DNA of 64,000 nucleotides. It comes from Candidatus Poseidoniaceae archaeon. Lineage in GTDB: Archaea > Thermoplasmatota > Poseidoniia > Poseidoniales > Poseidoniaceae. Where the stretch lies: the NCBI GenBank assembly GCA_938084675.1, contig CALKGM010000026.1, forward strand, positions 1-64,000. Reading direction: 5' to 3'. The notes under the pieces were generated by a model. That model was not told the DNA's origin and did no database searches. It was given only the letters and a program-made list of their open reading frames with translations. Positions 57,996-64,000 of this stretch are shown here, piece after piece (position 1 is the first letter of the stretch; each line of letters begins with the position of its first letter). Both the position numbers and the translations under genes were made by a program.

Positions 57996-60806
57996 TCACT
58001 CGTTGTTTTCACGACGGCGGTTGCTGCCAGCAAGGGCTGCAATACCAACCATAGCCAACACAGAAAGTGGAGAGAGGAATGGAAGAAGTCCTGCATCTTC
58101 TGCAACATCTTCTGCAGTATCTGGTACTACGGTTCCATCTCCGCCATCTCCGTCGTTACCGACTTCATCGAGGCCAAGTTCCGAGACATCGGCACCAGCC
58201 TGCTCCAGTGCGTCTTCGAGAGCGGAGAGGTCATGGTTTTCAACATCAACAATATCACCGAGGTCTTCAAAGTCGGCCATCTCTGTTTGTGCTTCTTCGG
58301 CGGGAGCTCCGGTCAAGTAACGAATGGACATGAAGGTCATAGGCAAGTCTTGACTGTATCCAGTTGTTGCTGGTCCAGCGATGACGTACTTTTCCCCATC
58401 GTCATCCATAGCGTAAAGTCCAACGCCGATGATTGTAGCATGCTCACTACTCCACAACGGAGCCCACATACCATCAGAGTAAGGGAATTCAGGAATTTCG
58501 TTTTCTTCAAGGTCTTCAAAAGTAGTACTAAGATGGTCGGCAAAGTCTTGAGCAACATTTTCGAGGCTGGATTCACTGAATGCTTCCAAAATCGCCATGA
58601 GGCGGTCACTTGGTTCGCCTTCAGTACTCACTTCTTCACATCTCTCTATGGTGTCAAAGGCTTCGGTCTCTCCTGTTTCAACAAGCATCATAACGACGCA
58701 ATAGTCGCCCTCGTTGGAAACATCAAATTCGTCGCCAACCGTTTCGTATTGCGTCTCCTCATCGTCAAGCGATACGGTCGTTGAAGATACTTCAGTGCCA
58801 CTGTCATCTTGCACGCTAATAACGAGATCAACACCCTCGCTTGTGCCGTAGACTTCTCCTTCGTAGTAGAGGGTCATTCCTTCGCTCCATACGTCCATGT
58901 ATAGGCTCGGACCGATCCACTCTTCTTTGCACTCTGCGCCCATTTCCGACACCGTGGCCCCTGAAGCAGTCTTCATGGCGGCGTTGCTGCAGAAGGTATT
59001 CTCTCCAAGGGAAGGGGAAGTTATCATGAACGAACCGTAAATGTAGGAGTCATCGGAGGAATAATCACAAACGTCCCAATGCACAGAATCGCAGACAGTG
59101 AACTCTTCAAGGCCCATCACTGTGCCTTCGTCGTTGCTTACTGAAATCTCAAGACGGTAAAATTCGACTGCTCCTTCGTCTTCCATTTCTGAACAATCAC
59201 CTGTTCCGTCATTGATGTTGTCCCATGAAATATCCGTTCCATCCTTGCAGGTGAACATGTGGGTTCCGTCTTGGTTTTGTTCATCTTCGCCACCGCTGCA
59301 ATCGTTTTCTCCGTTGTTGACATCCTGCCATTCAAGTTCATTAGAATCGTCACAGGTGAACATACTCGTTTCACCGTCGAGGTTAAACTCCATTACGTCA
59401 ATATTTCCATAGTAATTTAATTCGTCGTTTTGGAAGTAGGTGTTGATGTAAACTTCTTGCTCGTCAGAGCCATCCTGGCAGTGTTCATACCCATCGTTAA
59501 CATACCATTGGTAAATCCAAGACCCATCGTCACACTGCCATTGATTTTCATAAGGGTCCCAGCCCGAGTCATCCGTTCCTTCAGCCAAACTGCCAGCCCA
59601 TTCGTCAAAGATGGTATCAACAATAGAATCCTCGAAACTCGCCTGAAGGTCTTCAGCGATTTCTTCACCGAAAGATAGGGTGCTCTGTGCAAGAACATTG
59701 CCTACCATGGTAAACATTACCGGATTCCCTGGGGGGCAATCCACACAAGCGAGAGCTTCAACGGTTTCACCGTTTCCGAGGTCGACCTCATATTCGTTTC
59801 CTTCCAAATCACCTTCCATTGAGAAGTATGCATTTCCTTCAAAGGCCCCATCGTAGGTGCCCGAGTGCGCGAATGCATCGGAAACCGTCAAATCAAATTC
59901 ACCAGAGTCAAGTCCAAATTCTTCGGTTGGGAGTCCTGTGAAGTAAATTTCATAATCGGCTGCGCCAGTGTAGGTTCCATCTATTTCTCCGCAAAGGTCA
60001 GCAACCTCAGCTTGGCCCCAATCGTCCCAAACTCCGTAATCATCCTCGTCATCGGTGCAATACCAATCTGTCTCGTCATTGTCGGAAGCCTCGATGTAAA
60101 TTGGGCTTTCAGCGTCAAGGCGCCAGACCGCATCGGTTGATTCCATGCTGTACCCAAAGCTGATTCCTGTAGCAAAGTCAACAGCGAGTTCTTCTCCGCC
60201 GCCTTCCAGTGCAATATCAACATCAAGCGACATGTCAGCACTCACAGTCATGTCAAGATCCATGTCGGCGCCTACAAGATTGTAGTCATCAGTGAGGTAC
60301 TCTGTGTAAAGAATGTCCACGGTGAGAACGTTCTCAAACTGGCTGATCACGTCGATGTCAATGGAATTCGCATCGCCACCAAATGATGCTGCTTCGTCCC
60401 AGTCAGTTAGGAGAACCCCGTCAAAGAGAATACCGTGTCGTAGAACAACATCGCTGGTTCGACTCCACACTTCGATATCATCTCCGTTACTGTCTTGGAT
60501 GGTTTGCATGGTGATGTCTTCTGTTTGGTGAACATAGACGTTAGAAGAGCCGGTAGTTAATTGCCCAACATCCAAGTTGAATCCAGCATCATCGGCATCA
60601 GCCATAATTTCGATGAGGAGTTCGTCGATGTTTAAGCCGCTCAAGTTGGAAAAATCGTCGTCAAGGCTGGACCAATCGTATTCAACCCCATAATAGAATT
60701 CTGAGGGCGATGCGGGTTGGGCTTGGACCATGGTAATTGGAGCAAGTGCAGTCAGCATCAGGAGGGTCACAAGTAGGCCGGATTGGGAGCGTCGTTTAAC
60801 GGACAT
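57996..60806 (-). CDS. Large exported surface protein with LDLa-like cysteine repeats
   Basis: 936 residues from ATG 60806 (MSVKRRSQSG); the track start adds 35 residues. A signal peptide (LLVTLLMLTALAPITMVQA) is followed by a very acidic beta-rich region with many Asp/Glu. In the middle are three repeats resembling LDL-receptor class A modules: QCDDGSWIYQWYVNDGYEHCQDGSDEQ, FTCDDSNELEWQDVNNGENDCSGGEDEQ and FTCKDGTDISWDNINDGTGDCSEMEDEG. The C-terminus has a helix (PFLSPLSVLAMVGIAALAG) and a basic end (SNRRRENNE), possibly an archaeosortase-like sorting signal. It is probably a calcium-binding, halotolerant surface protein. Ligand unknown. Confidence 0.78.
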   Translation of the reverse strand: MSVKRRSQSGLLVTLLMLTALAPITMVQAQPASPSEFYYGVEYDWSSLDDDFSNLSGLNIDELLIEIMADADDAGFNLDVGQLTTGSSNVYVHQTEDITMQTIQDSNGDDIEVWSRTSDVVLRHGILFDGVLLTDWDEAASFGGDANSIDIDVISQFENVLTVDILYTEYLTDDYNLVGADMDLDMTVSADMSLDVDIALEGGGEELAVDFATGISFGYSMESTDAVWRLDAESPIYIEASDNDETDWYCTDDEDDYGVWDDWGQAEVADLCGEIDGTYTGAADYEIYFTGLPTEEFGLDSGEFDLTVSDAFAHSGTYDGAFEGNAYFSMEGDLEGNEYEVDLGNGETVEALACVDCPPGNPVMFTMVGNVLAQSTLSFGEEIAEDLQASFEDSIVDTIFDEWAGSLAEGTDDSGWDPYENQWQCDDGSWIYQWYVNDGYEHCQDGSDEQEVYINTYFQNDELNYYGNIDVMEFNLDGETSMFTCDDSNELEWQDVNNGENDCSGGEDEQNQDGTHMFTCKDGTDISWDNINDGTGDCSEMEDEGAVEFYRLEISVSNDEGTVMGLEEFTVCDSVHWDVCDYSSDDSYIYGSFMITSPSLGENTFCSNAAMKTASGATVSEMGAECKEEWIGPSLYMDVWSEGMTLYYEGEVYGTSEGVDLVISVQDDSGTEVSSTTVSLDDEETQYETVGDEFDVSNEGDYCVVMMLVETGETEAFDTIERCEEVSTEGEPSDRLMAILEAFSESSLENVAQDFADHLSTTFEDLEENEIPEFPYSDGMWAPLWSSEHATIIGVGLYAMDDDGEKYVIAGPATTGYSQDLPMTFMSIRYLTGAPAEEAQTEMADFEDLGDIVDVENHDLSALEDALEQAGADVSELGLDEVGNDGDGGDGTVVPDTAEDVAEDAGLLPFLSPLSVLAMVGIAALAGSNRRRENNE
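59172..59545 (-). repeat. Three LDLa-like coding repeats
   Basis: Three consecutive modules with C-x-D-G-x...N-D/N-G-x-x-x-C-x-x-G-x-D/E-D-E pattern, spaced by short linkers and recognisable in the translated sequence rather than as close DNA repeats. Each keeps two cysteines and the acidic SDE/EDE cluster that coordinates calcium in LDLa modules; the six-cysteine set of animal LDLa is not complete. Confidence 0.55.
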
Positions 60807-60858
60807 TGATTTGGGGCGGTTTTTAGTCCATATTAAGCCTATTGATGAGGGAGGGGGG

Positions 60859-61458
60859 TTATTTTTGCCGGTTTTTCTTGTTTTCCTTGCAGACTCGGAC
60901 AAAATTTTCAAACATCTCTTTGCCGAATTCAGAATCGTTCACCTCGGGGTGGAACTGGAGCCCAAAACGGTTACCTGCCTCGTTTTCCATGCCTTGAACC
61001 CTACAGGATGGGCTGCTTGCAGTGATGAAAAAGCCCTCAGGTACTTCATGCACTTCGTCATTGTGAGACTCCCAGACCGTCTGAGTTTGTTCAGTGCCGG
61101 CGAATATCTTCCCACCCTCTCGCTCAAGATTGATTTCCATTGCTCCAAATTCAGGTTCTGGCGACTCCCGGGCATCTCCTCCATAATGCCGAGCCATAAA
61201 TTGATGGCCGGCGCATATGCCGAGAATCGGAATGTCAAGTTCCAAGAATGCCGCACAATTACCCAACTCTCCCGTCAAACCGACTCGTGCAGCTCCTCCA
61301 GAAAGGATGAGCCCGTCAAGTTCCCGCATTTCACTAACCGGCGTCGTGTTTTCAATGATTTTTGTATCCACTTTGAGGTAGCGCAACATACGCCACTCTC
61401 GGTGAGTCCATTGCCCTCCGTTGTCAACAACATCAATCACAAGAGGTTTTTCTGACAT
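60859..61458 (-). CDS. guaAA: GMP synthase glutaminase subunit (subunit A)
   Basis: 199 residues from ATG 61458 (MSEKPLVIDV). Class I glutamine amidotransferase: VDNGGQWTHREWRML, LDGLILSGGAARVG, the nucleophile Cys in LGICAGHQFMARHYGG, and His-Glu in RFGLQFHPEVNDSEFG. It hydrolyses glutamine and passes ammonia to the ATP-pyrophosphatase subunit, which converts XMP to GMP. In archaea the two halves are separate proteins; the synthetase half is not in the window. Length fits archaeal GuaAa. Confidence 0.87.
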   Translation of the reverse strand: MSEKPLVIDVVDNGGQWTHREWRMLRYLKVDTKIIENTTPVSEMRELDGLILSGGAARVGLTGELGNCAAFLELDIPILGICAGHQFMARHYGGDARESPEPEFGAMEINLEREGGKIFAGTEQTQTVWESHNDEVHEVPEGFFITASSPSCRVQGMENEAGNRFGLQFHPEVNDSEFGKEMFENFVRVCKENKKNRQK

Positions 61459-61542
61459 CAACGCCACCTTACTTCCTTGGCGGTAGAGGGACGACCTTGA
61501 ACATGCCGATGCAACAAAGAGGGGAGGGGGTTTCGCTAAGTC

Positions 61543-62583
61543 ATGCGCAGGAGTCTCATGATAGGCGTGATTCTCTCTCTAATGATTGCAACGTTGCCGC
61601 CAACAATGGCCTGCGAAACTGAAGTGGAGCGGGCGCTCAACGGTGGATTCCCCGCCCCAACGGGCATATCTCCAAACAAAGATGAATCCATTCGTGAATC
61701 TGTGCGGTTGGCCAGCATTGGACAAAACGTAGCTCGAGAAATGCTCTGGCAGGTACTTATGGGGGCTGAACTTAGTGAACGCACCATCGCTGATGAAATT
61801 GACAGGGCCATGATCGAGAACGGTTCCAATCCCGATTGGCCTTCCTTTTCCACAATTGTCGCATCAGGTGCAAATGGGGCCATCCCCCATGGCGATCCAG
61901 AACATGATGGGGCGGGCCCAAAACAAGTACAGGTTGGCGATGTTGTTGTCGTTGACCTTGGGGCAAGAGTCAACGATTGGGTCAGTGATGTTACAAGAAG
62001 TTACGTGGTTGGAGGAACCACAAATGAAACCATCATCAAGGCATACATGGCTGTTTACGACGCGCAGAACCTCACCTTCCCGCTGATTGAAGCGGGTACG
62101 CCTGCTTGGGCATTGGACGATATTGCCCGCGCCCACATCGAAGAGCAAGGGTTTGGTGACAACTTCATCCATTCACTCGGCCATGGATTTGGAGTCTGTG
62201 TCCATGAACCGCCCCTACTCTCCGGCGGAAGCGACGACCCGCTGTTCGGACTTTCGTACAATCAGCAGCCCCTTGCACCTTATGACGCCATCACGATTGA
62301 ACCAGGCATATATCTGGAAGGGTGGTTTGGAATACGAATTGAGGACGATTTTTTGGTCAACCAAGAAGACCATGAATTCTTGACGGCCGACTTGCCTCGT
62401 GACCTGGATTGGTTTCTGATTGAACCTGATGCTTACGATATTTCAATGGCGTTTAATCCTCCTGCTGAGGAAGAAATCGAATCAAAGCAATTTTTGCCCA
62501 TGCCAGTCGGGCTTGTTGAAATTATGTGCTTGGTCGGACTGGCAGGATTGCGCCAAGACCGAACTGAAGAACACGATGAATGA
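61543..62583 (+). CDS. Exported M24-family metallopeptidase (Xaa-Pro aminopeptidase-like)
   Basis: 346 residues. A signal peptide (MRRSLMIGVILSLMIATLPPTMA) precedes a pita-bread peptidase domain. The five metal ligands are visible: Asp in VVVVDLGARV, Asp in VSDVTRSYVVG, His in HSLGHGFGVCVHE, Glu in ITIEPGIYLE and Glu in FGIRIEDDFLV. Family members remove N-terminal residues next to proline (PepP/PepQ) or initiator Met. The signal peptide and a moderately hydrophobic C-terminal segment (VGLVEIMCLVGLAGL) place it outside the cytoplasm, fitting a protein-degrading marine heterotroph. Confidence 0.82.
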   Translation: MRRSLMIGVILSLMIATLPPTMACETEVERALNGGFPAPTGISPNKDESIRESVRLASIGQNVAREMLWQVLMGAELSERTIADEIDRAMIENGSNPDWPSFSTIVASGANGAIPHGDPEHDGAGPKQVQVGDVVVVDLGARVNDWVSDVTRSYVVGGTTNETIIKAYMAVYDAQNLTFPLIEAGTPAWALDDIARAHIEEQGFGDNFIHSLGHGFGVCVHEPPLLSGGSDDPLFGLSYNQQPLAPYDAITIEPGIYLEGWFGIRIEDDFLVNQEDHEFLTADLPRDLDWFLIEPDAYDISMAFNPPAEEEIESKQFLPMPVGLVEIMCLVGLAGLRQDRTEEHDE

Positions 62584-62584
62584 A

Positions 62585-62710
62585 TCAGCGGCGGTGGTGG
62601 AGCGTTACGGTTCCGCAAACTCGGCACCAAACCTTGGTTCCGTCCTTACGAGGTGTTGCACCGGCGATGTCAATGCTTGCTCCGCATTCGCACTTCACGA
62701 TGTTGTCCAT
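62585..62710 (-). CDS. Small zinc-ribbon protein
   Basis: Too short for the ORF track. 41 residues: MDNIVKCECGASIDIAGATPRKDGTKVWCRVCGTVTLHHRR. Cys pairs C-x-C near the start and C-x2-C near the end form a plausible zinc ribbon, and the end is basic (HHRR), suggesting a nucleic-acid- or protein-binding mini-protein. It ends 1 base from the stop of the convergent M24 gene. Function unknown. It lies 42 bases from the Trm5-like gene, same strand. Confidence 0.55.
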   Translation of the reverse strand: MDNIVKCECGASIDIAGATPRKDGTKVWCRVCGTVTLHHRR

Positions 62711-62752
62711 GATACGCCGAGACGGGCGGGCTTCATGAAGTGAACGCTTGGT

Positions 62753-63847
62753 TCATAATGTAAAATCGCATTCAAATGCGACAAAGCACTTTGACGTAGA
62801 GAACCCTTTGATTTCAGCGAGGTCAACCTTGATGTCTATCGCACCATGGTCGTGAAGAAGACGTTTCAGGTTGTCTGTATCGTCGGCAAGGTGTTCACGT
62901 TCGCGAATGGCCCAACCACGAATCAAAACAGGGTCTCCTCGTCGTAATAGCGGCAGTAAACCAGGTAAGTGTTCAAGGCTGTTGTGGGGTAAATTGACCA
63001 GCAGAACATCGGCTTGGCCAAGAAGTGAGGGTGTTTCGCTCCATTGGAGAGCATTGGCGCAAATGGCTTCTACCTGCTTCAATGGGCCATCTGGCCGCCT
63101 TGATTGCCAATATTCAATGTTCAATCGCAAAAGGTCAACGGCATCGGGATTCAAATCGCCTGCCAAACAACCCTCGATCAAGCCGGGTTCTGCAAAAAGT
63201 AGAGGAAAGGCGGGGCCAACTCCTGCATACGGGTCGGCGATAACAAGGGGGCGGTCAAGACGCATGCGGAGGTTCTGAACAGAAGTCAATGTCTTTTCTC
63301 GCTCGCTGGAAAGCCGTGTTGAAAAATAGGCTTTTGCAGGATCAACCCAAACAAAATGACCGTGTTCTCGTACTCTTGTCCGAGTATGCTCTGTCCCATC
63401 TCGAGTTGTAATGATGGCCAAATCACGAACGCGGAAATCTCCCTTTACACCTTCATCCGCGCATATGACTCGGATGTTCGGCAACTGCTCCAACATGGCC
63501 TCAGCAATGCTTTCTCCATAAACTGCCGCCCCCCCCTCAAGTTTGACAATAAGGACGTCGCCTTGTATTTCATAGGCTGATGGCCATGTTTCTGGAGGGA
63601 GTTCTTGCAAGGCTTCTGGTAAGCGCTCCGTCCAATGCACGGGCCCCTTGCCCTTTCCTTCGGATTCAATGTGCAAATGTCCCTTCCAACAAGCGTCCGT
63701 CTCATCGGGTGCATCCTCCATAAGGGGAATTCCTCTGAAGCCTCCATCTAAGCGAACAACTCCCGATGTGGTAACCAGCCAGTGAGACGAGCGGCACAAG
63801 GCCAGCCAATCTTGAGTTTCCGCACTCGGCACTCTCAAATGACGCAT
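62753..63847 (-). CDS. Trm5/Taw2-like SAM-dependent tRNA-modifying methyltransferase
   Basis: 364 residues. The N-terminal half resembles the D1/D2 region of Trm5-like enzymes; the block EHGHFVWVDPAKAYFSTRLSSEREKTL is the family signature before the catalytic domain, followed by SAM motif I VIADPYAGVGPAFPLLFAEPG, motif II LAGDLNPDAVDLLRLNIEYW and motif IV-like VLLVNLPHNSLEHLPG (NLPH). Trm5 makes m1G37 in tRNA; Taw2 adds the aminocarboxypropyl group in wyosine synthesis. With taw1 in the same window either role would fit. It is the first gene of its strand here and divergent from the partial gene at the edge. Confidence 0.72.
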   Translation of the reverse strand: MRHLRVPSAETQDWLALCRSSHWLVTTSGVVRLDGGFRGIPLMEDAPDETDACWKGHLHIESEGKGKGPVHWTERLPEALQELPPETWPSAYEIQGDVLIVKLEGGAAVYGESIAEAMLEQLPNIRVICADEGVKGDFRVRDLAIITTRDGTEHTRTRVREHGHFVWVDPAKAYFSTRLSSEREKTLTSVQNLRMRLDRPLVIADPYAGVGPAFPLLFAEPGLIEGCLAGDLNPDAVDLLRLNIEYWQSRRPDGPLKQVEAICANALQWSETPSLLGQADVLLVNLPHNSLEHLPGLLPLLRRGDPVLIRGWAIREREHLADDTDNLKRLLHDHGAIDIKVDLAEIKGFSTSKCFVAFECDFTL

Positions 63848-63884
63848 GGCCTTCGCTCAAGCCAAGCGAACGGGAGGTTTGAGC

Positions 63885-64000
63885 ATGGCGGAGGGTTCTA
63901 CAACATCACAAAACCTTCCGTTGACCGGTCTTCTGCTGGTTGGAATGGGGCCGGGGAGCGTTGGAGCCATGACCATTGAGGCCGTAGAAGCAGCCACTGC
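63885..64000 (+). CDS. Start of a probable diphthine synthase/tetrapyrrole-methylase-like protein
   Basis: 38 codons reach the window edge. The reading frame MAEGSTTSQNLPLTGLLLVGMGPGSVGAMTIEAVEAATA has the opening strand and Gly-rich loop (LLLVGMGPGSVGAMTIEAVEAA) of tetrapyrrole-methylase fold enzymes, of which archaeal Dph5 (diphthine synthase, modifying elongation factor 2) starts this way. A GGGAGG lies 8 bases before the ATG. Only the first part is visible, so cobalamin-type methylases are an alternative. Confidence 0.5.
   Translation, partial: MAEGSTTSQNLPLTGLLLVGMGPGSVGAMTIEAVEAAT

Noticed and set aside
57984-58784. 266-aa plus-strand ORF
   Set aside because: Antisense to the acidic surface protein; long because Asp/Glu-rich coding gives few stops on the other strand. 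Phe/Cys/Ser-rich composition is typical of such shadows.
1-64000. CRISPR array, prophage or insertion sequence
   Set aside because: No regularly spaced repeats, integrase, transposase, or terminal inverted repeats were seen. The only tandem repeats are the coding ones listed.

Overview
The window looks like a piece of a marine Euryarchaeota genome, most probably Marine Group II (Candidatus Poseidoniales/Thalassarchaea). The archaeal core genes are a TFB general transcription factor, DNA topoisomerase VI B and A subunits, the Pcc1 subunit of KEOPS, RNA polymerase subunit P (Rpo12), an RFC-type clamp-loader paralogue, the wyosine enzyme Taw1 and a Trm5/Taw2-like methyltransferase, archaeal phosphopantothenate synthetase, a separate GMP-synthase glutaminase subunit, and the start of a probable diphthine synthase. 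These sit among bacterial-looking genes (BioY, beta-carbonic anhydrase, GcvH, exonuclease III, HflX, AlkB-like hydroxylase, acyltransferase) and very large exported surface proteins, the mix expected of a surface-ocean heterotrophic archaeon. Many genes have a TATA-like element about 23-26 nt upstream of the start codon, so leaderless or very short-leader transcripts appear common. The lineage call is inference; no 16S rRNA is present.

Layout. 1-9.6 kb: housekeeping and cofactor genes (BioY, beta-propeller, carbonic anhydrase, HflX/Pcc1 divergent pair, exonuclease III, FAD oxidoreductase, NadC + phosphopantothenate synthetase). 9.6-15.4 kb: LeuB-type dehydrogenase, a cluster of unknown coiled-coil/membrane proteins, then an NDP-sugar cassette (nucleotidyltransferase, short UDP-glucose dehydrogenase-like protein, GtrA). 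15.4-25 kb: DUF2237, glutaredoxin, two TerB-like proteins, a solitary adenine-type DNA methyltransferase, THEP1 NTPase, GcvH, RNase HI, GalU, a HEAT-like protein and TFB. 25-34.7 kb: GT-C-like membrane protein, Taw1, a phosphate transporter fused to a PhoU-like DUF47 domain and divergent from a PhoU-domain regulator, then two paralogous microproteins leading into an AlkB-like hydroxylase. 34.8-42 kb: fused aconitase/isopropylmalate dehydratase, Top6B-Top6A and a wHTH regulator. 42-53.2 kb: a 1673-aa surface protein, a HIT protein overlapping an acyltransferase, an SdhA-like flavoprotein and a membrane protein. 53.2-64 kb: tRNA-Arg, RFC-like protein, Rpo12, a small HTH protein, a tandem ubiquitin/MoaD-like protein, a class II aldolase-domain protein, tRNA-Asp, a surface protein with LDLa-like Cys repeats, GuaA glutaminase, an exported M24 peptidase, a zinc ribbon and a Trm5-like enzyme.

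The most unusual item is the 141-aa protein at 54954-55379. It is two head-to-tail beta-grasp-like units of 69 residues, each ending in a Gly-Gly motif that is followed by extra residues, as in eukaryotic polyubiquitin precursors. A 120-bp stretch of the two units is identical at the DNA level. It lies just upstream of, and on the same strand as, a small HTH gene, rpo12 and the RFC-like gene. Second-tier observations include the microprotein pair upstream of AlkB, the PiT-DUF47 fusion with palindromes in its divergent promoter, a von Willebrand A-like domain inserted in a propeller blade, and LDLa-like repeats in an archaeal surface protein.
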